Assembly (NCBI GenBank): GCA_038142005.1
Contig: JAYQJE010000001.1
Span: 868,001 to 932,000 of the forward strand
Direction: 5' to 3'
Origin: SHAN690 sp023262195
GTDB taxonomy: Bacteria; Bacteroidota; Bacteroidia; Flavobacteriales_G; Salibacteraceae
DNA length: 64,000 bases
Of the stretch, positions 44,860 to 55,434 are shown one piece after another. The notes beneath the pieces were generated by a model. The model did not search any database, had not been told where the DNA came from, and saw only the letters and a list, made by a program, of their open reading frames with translations. The position numbers and the translations under genes were made by a program. Numbering within the stretch: position 1 is the stretch's first letter; each line of letters begins with the position of its first letter.

Positions 44860-45223
44860 TAGTCCTCGCAGATGATTTTGGTTTTTATTTCTCGATCAGC
44901 CTTTTTAATCACTGAATCAATCTCGATTTCGATTTCTTGCATGAGTAGATCGATTTCTGCACCAATCTCATTTAGCTGGGTTTCTACTTGTTTCAATTGG
45001 TGTTTATTGATTTTTAGTTGATAAAGTCGTCATCTTTGGATTCGATATAGGCAAGGGCTGCATCTCCCTCGAGTCGCTCAATTTTGGTTATCCCATCTTT
45101 GATCGTAGTAATTTCTACCAATGCGCTGCTATCCGATTGATGTATCTCGATTTTTTGCTGTGTTTGGCCGTTTACAGTGCAAATAGCTGATGAAACGATT
45201 AAGGCTATGATAAATGCGCGCAT
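44860..45223 (-). CDS. small secreted coiled-coil protein, frameshifted
   Basis: About 121 aa from ATG 45223 (MRAFIIALIVSSAICTVNGQ, a signal peptide). The first frame stops at 45014 after KDDDFIN; the next frame continues LKINKHQLKQVETQLNEIGA, EIDLLMQEIEIEIDSVIKKA and ends IKTKIICED at TAG 44860-44862. One base is missing at 45018-45019. The C-terminal half is a charged helix suited to a coiled coil. It is transcribed away from the histidine kinase gene at 45354, which makes it a candidate periplasmic partner or target of that system. Family unknown. Confidence 0.5.
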
Positions 45224-45337
45224 GGTGATCGACTTGAGTAGGTCAAACATAACTTCAAAAAGCTAGAACGCCTTGTTAATCGCGGGTTAACCAATGTTAA
45301 GTACTGTTAAGCGGAGAAGTGCGGCCTAGGCGCACTC

Positions 45338-45345
45338 TATTTTTG
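45338..45345 (+). promoter_or_regulatory. -7 promoter element of the sensor kinase operon
   Basis: TATTTTTG matches TAnnTTTG and lies 8 nt before the kinase ATG at 45354, implying a very short or absent leader. Confidence 0.45.
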
Positions 45346-45353
45346 CTCTGTAC

Positions 45354-46988
45354 ATGAAATCATATCAACTCAAGCTCGTAGTTATTACCATATGTTTTGC
45401 AATGGTCGGCCTCATTGGAATTCAAATCTATTGGATACAGAATGCGTTTAGCCTTGAGCGAGATAAAATATTACATAGCTCAGGGGAAGCAATAATTGAC
45501 GTAATCGGTCAGCTTGAGCGGCATGAAACGCTCACTAAAATTCGGAGCCATCAGGAAGCAAAGTATCTGTTTTATCAGGACTCGGATAGTCTTGATGATA
45601 TGCAGTTTCCTCCAGATGATTCATTGGTGGAATATGTGGTAAGCAAGCAATTGGAACGTGACGGAGATGAGGTGAGAATGCAATGGCTTGAAGAGCATGA
45701 AGGCCAAAGAGAAGAACAACACGTTACTTACTCAGTGAGTGAACTTCCCTTTGAATCTGGGATGGAAAAAGAGGTGGAGTTGAAAATCGCAAAGGCAGAT
45801 TCGATTGAGCTGGAGCTGAGCCCATCAGGGGAACAAAATGCTGCACGATTGCAAGATATTCGAAACAGGGTTAAGTCTAAAAAGGCCTTTTTGGGAGATA
45901 TAGTTAAAAGCCTCATTGAGGTTGATTTAAATCAACCCATCGAGGAAAGAATTGATCCACGTGTGATAGACAGCTTATTGTCGATATCCTTAGCCAATCA
46001 TGGAGTTTACATACCGTTTGAAATGGGGGTATTTGATCAATCCAAGGAAATGGTGTTTGGTAAACTTGAGTTTGAAGCGCAGCTCAAAGAATCAGTGCTT
46101 AGCGCAAAATTGTTTCCGAATGATGTCATTCAATTCCCATTCTATGTGCACGTGCACTATCCTAACCTTGATGGATATATTTTCAAAAATATCTGGTTAC
46201 TGCTCGCAGTTTCGCTCATTTTCATTTTGGCCATCATTGGCTTAATCTACTACATACTGCGAACCATCGTGCAGCAGAAAAAGAACAGTGAGATAAAGAA
46301 TGACTTCATCAATAATATGACCCATGAGTTGAAAACCCCAATATCTACGGTGTCTTTGGCCTGTGAGGCTCTGGCTGACCCAGAGCTTGGAAATATAGAA
46401 AGTGTGAAGAATCGTTACATCGGTATAATAAATGCCGAGAATAAGCGATTGGGTCTCTTAGTGGAAGAAGTATTGCAAAGCGCAGTTTTAGACAAGGGCG
46501 ATTTCAAACTAAAGCGAGAAGAGCTTGATATGCACGCGGTCATCAATGATGTCATTGACAAATTTTCAATTCAAGTAAAAGAGCGTTCGGGGGAAATAAA
46601 GCCTCGACTCGAAGCAAGTAAGTCATTGGTTGAAGCCGATAGAAACCATTTGACTAATGTTATTTATAATTTGCTCGATAACGCAGTGAAATATTCGAAA
46701 GACAGTCCTGTAATAGAAATTACAACTAAGAATGACTCAAACTATATCACTATTGGCGTAAAAGATTCCGGTATTGGAATTAGCCCTGAAAACTTGAAAA
46801 AAGTCTTTGACAAACTTTACCGAGTCCCCACGGGTAACGTGCATAATGTGAAGGGTTTTGGTCTGGGGCTGAGCTATGTGAAAATCATTTGCGAGCGTCA
46901 CGGAGGCCGCGTTTATGTGGATAGTGAGCTGGGCGAGGGGAGCACTTTCTATATTGAATTACCACTAAAAATTGTGAATAATGGATAA
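45354..46988 (+). CDS. membrane sensor histidine kinase
   Basis: 544 aa. One helix at residues ~8-28, a charged periplasmic domain of about 250 residues, a second helix (IWLLLAVSLIFILAIIGLIY), then HisKA with the phospho-acceptor His in MTHELKTPISTVSLACEAL. The HATPase domain shows NLLDNAVKYS (N box), DSGIGISPENL (G1) and GFGLGLSYVKIICERHGG (G2). No HAMP domain is evident. The pair resembles the RprX/RprY type of Bacteroidota. The stop overlaps the response regulator start by 8 nt. Confidence 0.92.
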   Translation: MKSYQLKLVVITICFAMVGLIGIQIYWIQNAFSLERDKILHSSGEAIIDVIGQLERHETLTKIRSHQEAKYLFYQDSDSLDDMQFPPDDSLVEYVVSKQLERDGDEVRMQWLEEHEGQREEQHVTYSVSELPFESGMEKEVELKIAKADSIELELSPSGEQNAARLQDIRNRVKSKKAFLGDIVKSLIEVDLNQPIEERIDPRVIDSLLSISLANHGVYIPFEMGVFDQSKEMVFGKLEFEAQLKESVLSAKLFPNDVIQFPFYVHVHYPNLDGYIFKNIWLLLAVSLIFILAIIGLIYYILRTIVQQKKNSEIKNDFINNMTHELKTPISTVSLACEALADPELGNIESVKNRYIGIINAENKRLGLLVEEVLQSAVLDKGDFKLKREELDMHAVINDVIDKFSIQVKERSGEIKPRLEASKSLVEADRNHLTNVIYNLLDNAVKYSKDSPVIEITTKNDSNYITIGVKDSGIGISPENLKKVFDKLYRVPTGNVHNVKGFGLGLSYVKIICERHGGRVYVDSELGEGSTFYIELPLKIVNNG

Positions 46989-47691
46989 CGAAGTCAATTC
47001 AGAAAAAGCAAAGATTCTAGTCGCAGAAGATGATGCCAACTTGGGCACAATTCTGACGGAATACCTTGATGCGAAAGGATATGAAGCCACCTTGGCTAAA
47101 GATGGAGTGGAAGGGTGGAAGAAGTTTTCGAACGGCACTTATGACTGTTGCATTTTGGATGTAATGATGCCTGAGAAAGATGGTTTTACGCTCGGGAAAG
47201 AGATTCGCGTTGCGAATGAATCGGTGCCAATCATTTTTCTTACCGCCAAGTCCATGAAGGAAGATACGCTGGCCGGATTCAAATCTGGTGGGGATGACTA
47301 CATCACCAAACCGTTTAGCATGGAGGAGCTTTTGCTAAGGCTAAAGGCAATTTTAAGAAGAACCAAGGGTGAGCAAAAAGAAATTCAAAAGACCGTATTT
47401 GAATTTGGAAAATTCACCTTCGACTTTAAAAACCAAGTTCTTAAGACGGTTGATTCTGAGCAGCACCTCACTTCGAAAGAAAATGCGCTAATGAAAATGC
47501 TGGCTCAACATGAAAACCAACTGCTCGATCGCTCACAGGCTTTATTGGCCATTTGGGGGGATGATAGTTATTTCAATTCTCGCTCGATGGATGTATACAT
47601 TGCAAAGATTCGGAAGTATCTCAAAGCAGATGAGAGCGTGAAGATTATCAATGAGCATGGTAAAGGCTTTCGGTTTGTAACTCCAGAATAG
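46981..47691 (+). CDS. OmpR-type response regulator
   Basis: 236 aa. The receiver domain carries the acidic pair in VAEDDANLG, the phospho-acceptor Asp in CCILDVMMPEKDGF, the Thr in IFLTAKS and the Lys in DYITKPF. A winged-helix DNA-binding domain follows (LTSKENALMKMLAQHENQL, SMDVYIAKIRKYL, HGKGFRF). It is translated with the upstream kinase by an 8-nt overlap and followed by a strong terminator. Targets are unknown. Confidence 0.94.
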   Translation: MDNEVNSEKAKILVAEDDANLGTILTEYLDAKGYEATLAKDGVEGWKKFSNGTYDCCILDVMMPEKDGFTLGKEIRVANESVPIIFLTAKSMKEDTLAGFKSGGDDYITKPFSMEELLLRLKAILRRTKGEQKEIQKTVFEFGKFTFDFKNQVLKTVDSEQHLTSKENALMKMLAQHENQLLDRSQALLAIWGDDSYFNSRSMDVYIAKIRKYLKADESVKIINEHGKGFRFVTPE

Positions 47692-47720
47692 GCTGATGGT
47701 TAAATTTCTTGATTATAATC

Positions 47721-47747
47721 AAAGCGACTCGAATGGGTCGCTTTTTT
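47721..47747 (+). terminator. rho-independent terminator of the kinase/regulator operon
   Basis: Perfect eight-base-pair stem AAAGCGAC / GTCGCTTT with an 8-nt loop, then TTTTTT up to 47747. It starts 30 nt after the response regulator stop. Confidence 0.88.
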
Positions 47748-47771
47748 ACTTTTATGCCAAATGATACAATC

Positions 47772-48298
47772 ATGAGCATTAAGAAACCATTCAATCTTCA
47801 CCAATGGATTGAAGAAAACAGAGACCTTCTAAAACCCCCGTTGGAAACAAAAACCTTTACCCAGAGGGCACAGATTACATTGTGATGATCGTTGGTGGTC
47901 CCAATGCTCGAAAGGATTATCACTATAACGAGACAGAGGAGCTTTTCTATCAATTGGAAGGAAATATAAACGTTCGAATCCAAGAGGATGGCAAACCAGT
48001 AGATATCAAACTCGGGCCTGGAGATATGTTTCTCTTACCGCCAAAAGTTCCTCATAGTCCGGGAAGAGAGGCGGGCTCCATTGGCTTGGTAGTAGAACGC
48101 GTGAGACAACCAGATCACAAGGACGGACTGATGTGGTTCTGTGATAATTGCAACCACAAATTGCACGAGACGTACTTCCCGCTTACCAATATTGAAAAGG
48201 ACTTTCTACCAAGGTTTAAAGAGTACTATGGATCTGAAGAACTACGCACCTGTGATAATTGCGGAACCGTGATGGAAACCGATCCGCGGTTTACTTAA
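47772..48298 (+). CDS. nbaC: 3-hydroxyanthranilate 3,4-dioxygenase, frameshifted
   Basis: About 175 aa cupin. ATG 47772 gives MSIKKPFNLHQWIEENRDLL KPP, and with six instead of five C at 47835-47839 it continues VGNKNLYPEGTDYIVMIVGG. Iron ligands are in DYHYNETEELFYQLEG (His-x-Glu) and PHSPGR; the C-terminal rubredoxin-like Cys pairs are CDNCNHK and CDNCGTV. It opens the aromatic ring of 3-hydroxyanthranilate in tryptophan (kynurenine) degradation; the product feeds the semialdehyde dehydrogenase at 40614. The 3' end overlaps the convergent T9SS gene by 8 nt. Confidence 0.9.
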
Positions 48299-51200
48299 GC
48301 AGAGTTATCGTTCCAGTTTTATGCAGCTTTTCTTCGGGTAAGATGGTATAGTGCACCTCGTAGGTATAAACCCCATCTGGTAAGATATATCCCTTGTTGT
48401 GCTTGGTTCCGTCCCAATGTCGGTTGATGTCTTTGCTTTGGAAGATGATTTCGCCCCATCGATTACGGATGGTGATTTGATAGGATAAAATATTATGGCC
48501 CTGCACGATGAGTTGGTCATTCACTCCGTCAGCATTTGGAGTAAAAGACATCGGAACGAAAATGGTGCTTATGGCTTCGACTGTGATGCTATCTACAACA
48601 CGGCACCCGTTCGTGTCGATCACCTCTACAAAATAATCTGTTTTTAACCTTGGATATACTTTGATGGAGTCGCATGTCGTACAAGGAATAAAGCCGTTAG
48701 AATACCAACGGTGAGGGCTCTCGCTTTCTGCAACGAGTAGCACATTAAATAGTCCTGTGATTGTATCCTCGTTGGTTATTAAATCCAAATTGGGCAATGG
48801 ATTTACCTTCACGAATAGACTATCTGATTTTTCACATTGCTCGATGTTTGATCCAGTCACAACGTACCAGCTACTCTCTTCGGGCAATATCGCGGGATAT
48901 TGGTTGAAGTTAGCAGAAGAAAATTCTGGACCACTCCATTTATACGTGAGCGCCCCTTCTGCGCCTAATTGAACAGAATCGCCAAAGCAAACGGTTGTGT
49001 CTGCAAAGGCGTCAATTTCAATCGGATTTACAATAATCTTGACGGTATCATAGGCAAATCCACAAGAGTTTTTGGTGATGGCCACATAGTCGATGGACGT
49101 TTGGGGAAAAGCCGGAGTCGTTTGAAGAGTAGGATCCAGGACCCAGTCTTCGGGAGACCACCGATAATTATCGGTCCCAGTGGCGGATAGAATGATGCGT
49201 TCCCCAGGACAGATAGTTGTGTCTCCAAAGGCTTCAATTTCAGGAACAAAACCTTCAACCCATACCTGCACATCTTTAGATCTAGGGCAACCAAAGCTAT
49301 CAGTAATGTTTACAACATACCTTATCGAGGAATCGGGAGATACCGTTGGAGTAGCGGAAGTGGTGGATGAGAGGTACGTTCCAGGCGACCATTGATAACT
49401 GACCCCGCCCGATGCATGCAAAGGTCCAGAAAGACCTCGACATAAGGCCGTATCGCTTGGGACGTCAGTTTTGTCTGGGTGAACGTTTAACTCAATCCAT
49501 GCCGTATCCGATCCGCATACATCAAATACCACAACACGTATCGTAGTACTGATAGGCACTGTAGCAATCGGAGTTGCGCTAGTTGGGTCATCAACCAAGG
49601 AGGCGGGAATCCATTGGTAAGAAGTTCCTCCACTAGCCGATAATTGTATTGGCACATCCGGACAGACAGTGGGCACACTCGGTGCAGAAGCGGTGGGTCC
49701 TGGGATTACTTCAATTTCGATATAATCCGTGTCTGCAAAAATGCAGCTCACCGAATCGTAAATGATAAGCTCGATGGTATAGGTGCCCGGGTTACTGTAG
49801 GCATGGGTTGGTTCAAACTCGTCACTCGTGTTTCCATCTCCAAAGTCCCACAAGTATAAGGAGCCCCCAAAGCTCTCATTCTTAAATTGGATTGAGTCGT
49901 TGACACAGACTTCCAGGGGCCCATCCACATCTGCTTCAGCTATTAGGGTTACAAGATCGTACTTTATAACACCAATGTTGCATCCGGCCCCAGGACTAGG
50001 ATCATTCGTAGAGACTACACCGGCTGTTGTTGGGAAGGTGCCTCCAACACCACAGCCGGCACATACCGCTTGATATATAATGCCCTTTTTATCAAACCGA
50101 CTAGTGCCGCCATCAACATGTTCGCCTCCGCTGGCTCCACCACCCCCATAATATGAACCGAATAGCACATCCGTAGCGCTATCCTCAAAGACTATGAAGT
50201 ACATATCCCGGCCATCAGTTGTGGTTTGAACGGCATTGGCTGTTGTTGGGAGGCCGTTGGTGGTGGTTGCTCCTATTGTTGAATTCACAGCCATGGTGGT
50301 TCCTCCCCAGCCCGCAATGAAAATATGATTGCATTGATTCACTAAAAAGGCGGAAAGTGAGAGATTGATATTCCCATTACCTGATCCCCAAACAGTCGAA
50401 AACACACTGGTTTGGAGGTTGTTGGTAAGCTTGTGCAGGAATTGACCGCTATTGGCGTTGGAGTAAACCCACGCTGGTGCTACAGGGTAATTGCCTTCTG
50501 TCTGACCTACGGTGTAAACGTTGCCTTGCAGATCAAGCTGAACGAAGAAACTTTGATCATAACTGTTGGTACCAAGGAAGGTTGATGCTAATAAGTTTTG
50601 GCCATTATTGCTGACTTTGGCTACCCAGCCATCGGCACTCCCGCCTTGATAATTTTGGTTCAGAACGCCATTTGTTGTTGGGAAGGATCCTCCAGTAGTT
50701 CCTCCTGTGGCAAACACATCTAGACTAGGGTCAAACTGGATACTATATGCGGCATCGTCTTGATTTCCCCCAATATAACTTGACCAAAGTAAACTGGTGA
50801 GGTTGGCGTTGAACTTAAACACTACTCCATCGGTGAGTCCACCTCCAAAATTGGTTTGGAAGCCATTTACAATGGGAAAATCGTTGGATCCGGTACTTGT
50901 GGCAACATAACAATTATCGCTTCCATCTACAATGATCTCCCCTCGAAATTCATCAGCATAGGCATGTTGCAGCACAGCGCTTTGATTGATGCCATCGTTG
51001 CCAGAGCCTCCTACAAAAGTGCTTCCAACAAGGGTAGATCCATTCGCAGAGAACTTGGTGACTACAATGTCCGACCCATTAGGATAGGCAATTGAGCTTG
51101 AGATGGAAGTCCGGGACCGCCTGTAAGTGCTGAACCCCCGCCAAAGCTATTGTCAAAAGCTCCATTAGTTATCGGGTAGTTGTTGCTAGAGGTTGTGCCA

Positions 51201-52294
51201 AGAACATAAAGTTCATTATTCTCATTTACAATAAGGCTATGCGGTATTTCATTGCTACTTCCACCGAGATACGTTGAATAGACAAGGGAAGTGCCATCGT
51301 CATTGAATTTTGAAATAGCCATATCCGTAGAAAGTGGATTTGAACCGCCCTGAAAACTGTTTTGATATGCGCCTACTGTTGGGTAGGTGCCAGCATTTCC
51401 ATTAATGATTATTCCACCTGCATACAAATTTCCTAGACTATCATAAGTGGCTGTTGCACCCCAACTATTGCTTGATGAACCTACGTAAGAGGCAAAAATT
51501 AGCGTGGGATCAATAATTAGAGGATAATTTGGGTTGTAAGATTCCACATCGAAAGAGAGCGTATCCCCAGATAGTTTATAGGAGCTAGTGACAAATCGCT
51601 TTGACCCATTAATGATTTGCCATGAAATCGGTTCGTTATCAACCAAAAGATCAATGCTGTTGCCCATGTGAAGCTTATTGTTTTTCAGGTAGATCGTGTC
51701 TGCGCCACCAATTTTGAAAGCAATATTTTCCAGGTCTGCTCCCGCTCCCAATCGGAATTCATATTTCACATAATCTCCTAGGCTTCCTAGAGCAAAATCA
51801 ATATTGGGGTAAACATCTGACATGACCACTTCTTCATATTGCCTCACTCCGCCAGCCCATGTGCTCTGGTCATCTCCTAAAAAATAGTTTACATAGTCAA
51901 TCGTTGGATGGTTTCCTGTGGATTGAATAGAACGAGCGTTGATGAGGTCAAACTCGATATTGTGACCTCGAATCGGCAGCGAGTCAGGCGCTTCAATTAG
52001 GCCGTGATGGGCATCATGTATGCGATCAAGATCCTCGATGCTCTTGAGCCCAAGAATGAATTTACCATCGCCCACATAAACATCCATGGCACCCGTTTCG
52101 GCATAGAATTGCAAGCTTTCATTCCATTGACCTTTGTTCTCTTGGTACTTAATGGGTGTGCCATGATTGTGATCATGGCCATGTCCATACCCACTCATGG
52201 CGAGCAAGAGGAGACAGCTGATATTTAAAATCCAGTTTTTCAATGGAGGTATAAAGAAACACAATCGCGCGTAGCTCTGTTCAGAAAGACGCAT
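48291..52294 (-). CDS. giant T9SS type B protein with SBBP repeats and PKD domain, frameshifted
   Basis: About 1330 aa. The N-terminal frame (to 51062) holds a hydrophobic signal region, a His-rich segment HGHDHNHG, a DUF7948-like domain (KYQENKGQWNESLQFYAE) and SBBP beta-propeller repeats (YSTYLGGSSNEI). The repeats continue in the second frame (SSYIGGNQDDAAYSI), joined by one missing base near 51108-51114 (TSISSSIAYPNGSDIVVTKF). A PKD domain follows (WDFGDGNTSDEFEPTHAYSN), then Ig-like repeats with YQWSPG motifs. The type B (CHU_C, gliding-associated) sorting domain ends the protein: SFTPNADGVNDQL, IRNRWGEIIFQS, LPDGVYTYEV. Confidence 0.88.
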
Positions 52295-52360
52295 CCATCT
52301 TCGTATTCGTTGCTATATGAGCAGGGTTTAAATCAGTCTTTTCTACTCTTAAATGCTTCT

Positions 52361-52368
52361 TAACTTTG
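52361..52368 (+). promoter_or_regulatory. -7 promoter element of the amidophosphoribosyltransferase-like gene
   Basis: TAACTTTG, exact TAnnTTTG match, 13 nt before the ATG at 52382, in the divergent gap with the T9SS type B gene. Confidence 0.5.
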
Positions 52369-52381
52369 TGCGCCTAAAGCG

Positions 52382-54265
52382 ATGAGTGATAAAATAAAGC
52401 ACGAATGTGTTATAGCGATGATTCGCTTACTAAAACCACTTGAATTTTACAGAGAAAAATACGGTACATCGTTTTACGGCCTCAACAAGATGTACCTCCT
52501 CATGGAGAAACAGCACAATCGGGGTCAAGATGGCGCAGGTTTGGCCAACATCAAACTTGATGTGGAGCCAGGAGCTCGATACATTTCGCGCTACAGATCG
52601 AATAGCAACAAGCCCATTCAAGACATTTTTGACCATGTGCACGGTAGGTTTGAGGAACTTATAGGGGGCGATGCGGATAAACTGGCAAATCCACAATGGC
52701 TCAAAGAAAATGCACCATTCTCAGGCGAGTTGTTTTTAGGTCATCTGCGCTATGGAACGTACGGTGGCAATAGTATTGAGGCTTGCCATCCATTTTTAAG
52801 GCAAAACAACTGGATGACACGCAACTTGGTAGTTGCAGGGAACTTCAACATGACCAATGTTGACGAACAATTCAACTTGCTCATCGACTTGGGGCAACAC
52901 CCCAAGAAAAAAGCCGATACGGTTACGGTATTAGAAAAAATTGGGCACTTCCTCGATGAAGAAAATGAGGTGCTTTTCCAGAAATACAAACGCCTTGGAT
53001 ATCAGAATAGAGAAATCACCAAAATGATTTCTAAAAACATCAACGTGCGCAATATATTGTTGCGTTCTGCTCATGATTTTGATGGAGGCTATGCCATGTG
53101 CGGCCTCATTGGTAATGGCGATGCGTTTGTGTTGCGCGACCCAAACGGCATCAGGCCAGCGTTTTATTATCAAGATGACGAGATCGTAGTCGTGGCAAGT
53201 GAGCGACCTGTGATTCAAACTGCGTTTGACCTTAAGGTAGATCAGGTGAAGGAAATCACACCAGGGCATGGTTTGATCATCAAGAAAGATGGAGCGGTGA
53301 GTATGGATATGATCCGTGAGCCGGGTGAGAAATTGCCTTGTTCGTTTGAACGAATCTATTTTTCTCGCGGAAGCGATAAGGACATTTACCAAGAGCGCAA
53401 AACGTTAGGAAAGCTAGTTGTTCCTAGAATACTCAAGGCGATTGATGCCGACCTTGACAATACTGTTTTCAGTTTTATTCCGAATACGGCCGAAGTTTCA
53501 TTTTATGGCATGGCTCAAGGGTTGGAGGAGTTTCACAGTGAGCGAAAGATTACGGAAATAGCTCGGATTAAAGATGATGAAGAGGGGCTTCGAAAGCTCC
53601 TGAACGAGCGTGTTAGAATCGAAAAAGTGGCAATCAAAGACGCCAAGCTTAGAACGTTCATAACGCAGGATAGTGATAGGGATGAGCTGGTAGCGCACGT
53701 TTACGACATTACTTACGGCACAATTAGGCGCGGAAAGGATAACCTTGTGGTCATTGACGATTCCATTGTGAGAGGCACCACGCTTAAGCACAGTATCCTG
53801 AAAATACTTGATCGCTTAGGGCCGAAGAAAATAGTTGTGGTGAGCAGCGCACCGCAGATTAGATATCCTGACTGCTATGGAATTGATATGAGCCTCTTGC
53901 AAGATTTTATAGTATTTCAAGCTGCGCTTGCCTTATTGAAGGAAACGGGCAAAGAGGGCATTTTGAAAGAAGTGTATGACTTATGTGTGGCAGATAAGGT
54001 AAACCCTATCAACCACGTGCAAAAGGTGTATGCTCCATTTACGGATGATCAGCTATCAGCTAAATGTGCTGAGTTGCTGAAACCGGCTGATCTCAATGCA
54101 GATTTGGAGATTATATTTCAGAGTATTGATGCCCTGCATGAAGCTTGCCCGAATCACCGGGGAGATTGGTACTTCAGTGGCAACTATCCTACCAACGGAG
54201 GCAACCGCGTGGTGAATAAAGCCTTCATGAATTTTTATGAAGGAAAAAGAGAGCGGGCTTATTAA
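52382..54265 (+). CDS. amidophosphoribosyltransferase-like protein (class II glutaminase + PRTase)
   Basis: 627 aa, the long PurF-like form of Bacteroidota. The glutaminase domain is N-terminal: Cys9 in KHECVIAMIRLLKP is the presumed nucleophile, followed by KQHNRGQDGAG, GHLRYGTYGGNS, AGNFNMTN and FVLRDPNGIRPAFYY. The phosphoribosyltransferase domain has FITQDSDRDEL and the PRPP loop VVIDDSIVRGTTLKHSILK. The family has HECGIA at the nucleophile; here Gly is replaced by Val (GTT). It may be a paralogue of the purine enzyme rather than PurF itself. Convergent with the next lipoprotein gene (4-nt overlap). Confidence 0.88.
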   Translation: MSDKIKHECVIAMIRLLKPLEFYREKYGTSFYGLNKMYLLMEKQHNRGQDGAGLANIKLDVEPGARYISRYRSNSNKPIQDIFDHVHGRFEELIGGDADKLANPQWLKENAPFSGELFLGHLRYGTYGGNSIEACHPFLRQNNWMTRNLVVAGNFNMTNVDEQFNLLIDLGQHPKKKADTVTVLEKIGHFLDEENEVLFQKYKRLGYQNREITKMISKNINVRNILLRSAHDFDGGYAMCGLIGNGDAFVLRDPNGIRPAFYYQDDEIVVVASERPVIQTAFDLKVDQVKEITPGHGLIIKKDGAVSMDMIREPGEKLPCSFERIYFSRGSDKDIYQERKTLGKLVVPRILKAIDADLDNTVFSFIPNTAEVSFYGMAQGLEEFHSERKITEIARIKDDEEGLRKLLNERVRIEKVAIKDAKLRTFITQDSDRDELVAHVYDITYGTIRRGKDNLVVIDDSIVRGTTLKHSILKILDRLGPKKIVVVSSAPQIRYPDCYGIDMSLLQDFIVFQAALALLKETGKEGILKEVYDLCVADKVNPINHVQKVYAPFTDDQLSAKCAELLKPADLNADLEIIFQSIDALHEACPNHRGDWYFSGNYPTNGGNRVVNKAFMNFYEGKRERAY

Positions 54266-54723
54266 TCAAGCCCCAACTCGATAGCAACACATTGAACAAG
54301 CGGACTGAAGGTGATTTCTCCTTCCATCAATAATGTATCAGCCTTGCCATTATTCCTATTGCCGAATATTTCGAAGGTTGACATAATCGCAGATTCTACG
54401 CGTTGATCCTTTCTCACTGATTCAGAAATCGGTATCACAGCTCCTTCCGCACAGTTTGGCTCTGCTTTTTGACCAAATGCCGCAGCCCAAGACATTCGGC
54501 TTTGATCGTCTATTCTTAGATATAATCCATTGATACTTAACTCAATTAATTCCGGAACTAGGTGTTCAGAATGCCAAAAAATATAGTTGGATTCAACGAA
54601 GCAAGATTCAGTTGGTTCGTCAAGTCTATGATATACAACAGTCCCATCATCACAAGTTTCATTTGATTTCTGACATCCAAGAAAGATGACAAGAACGAAA
54701 AAAAGAAGTGTTGCATTTTTCAT
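54262..54723 (-). CDS. hypothetical lipoprotein
   Basis: 153 aa. MKNATLLFFVLVIFLGCQ is a lipoprotein signal with lipobox FLGC. The mature part has five further Cys (CDDGTVVYH, ESCFVESNY, PNCAEGAV, PLVQCVAIE), possibly forming disulfides, and mixed polar text. No family recognised. It overlaps the 3' end of the convergent PurF-like gene by 4 nt. Confidence 0.6.
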   Translation of the reverse strand: MKNATLLFFVLVIFLGCQKSNETCDDGTVVYHRLDEPTESCFVESNYIFWHSEHLVPELIELSINGLYLRIDDQSRMSWAAAFGQKAEPNCAEGAVIPISESVRKDQRVESAIMSTFEIFGNRNNGKADTLLMEGEITFSPLVQCVAIELGLD

Positions 54724-54855
54724 GTTGTAACGAAAATAGATGGACCAACCAAAGCTGGTATTAACCTAAGTTTAACTTCAAAAGTACTGCCACAATGTCG
54801 CTGAAAATCAATTGGAACGATTTTCTATCTGCTAAGTTCAAACAATTAAACACCA

Positions 54856-55434
54856 ATGAAAACATTAAGAATTCCGTTTTTTCTTGTCATTGTGGCAACA
54901 GTGATGTCATCGTGTGGCTATAATGCCATGGTAGACAAGGATGAAACAGTAACGCAAAAGTGGGCCGATGTCCAAACCCAATATCAACGCAGGTCTGACC
55001 TTATTCCAAACTTGGTAAGTACCGTAAAAGGCTATGCAGACTTTGAACAAGAAACATTGACCCAAGTGGTGGAGGCAAGAGCCAAGGCCACGGGAATTAC
55101 CGTGAATGCTGATGAAATTACCCCAGAGAATATTCAAAAGTTTCAAGCAGCGCAGTCACAGTTAAGTGGCGCACTGTCACGACTCTTGGTTACCGTGGAG
55201 CGTTATCCCGATTTGAAGGCCAACACCAACTTTAGAGATCTTCAGGCTCAATTGGAAGGAACCGAAAACCGTATTTCGGTAGCACGCCAAAAGTTCAACG
55301 AGGCGGTGAAGGACTATAACAGCTACATTAAGAAATTCCCAAGAGTATTTTATGCAGGTTGGTTTGGGTTTGAGAGCAAGGGCTACTTTGAAGCTGATGC
55401 TGGCACTGAGAACGCACCAAAGGTTGAGTTTTAA
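54856..55434 (+). CDS. lemA: LemA family protein
   Basis: 192 aa. The N-terminus has a hydrophobic stretch ending in SSCGYNAMVDKDE, which may act as a lipoprotein signal. The helical LemA domain follows: QKWADVQTQYQRRSDLIPNL, VKGYADFEQETLTQVVEARA, YPDLKANTNFRDLQAQLEGT, ENRISVARQKFNEAVKDYN, ending YFEADAGTENAPKVEF. LemA proteins are membrane-attached helical bundles of unclear role that recur beside TPM-domain genes, as here. Its stop and the next ATG share one base (TAATG). Confidence 0.93.
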   Translation: MKTLRIPFFLVIVATVMSSCGYNAMVDKDETVTQKWADVQTQYQRRSDLIPNLVSTVKGYADFEQETLTQVVEARAKATGITVNADEITPENIQKFQAAQSQLSGALSRLLVTVERYPDLKANTNFRDLQAQLEGTENRISVARQKFNEAVKDYNSYIKKFPRVFYAGWFGFESKGYFEADAGTENAPKVEF

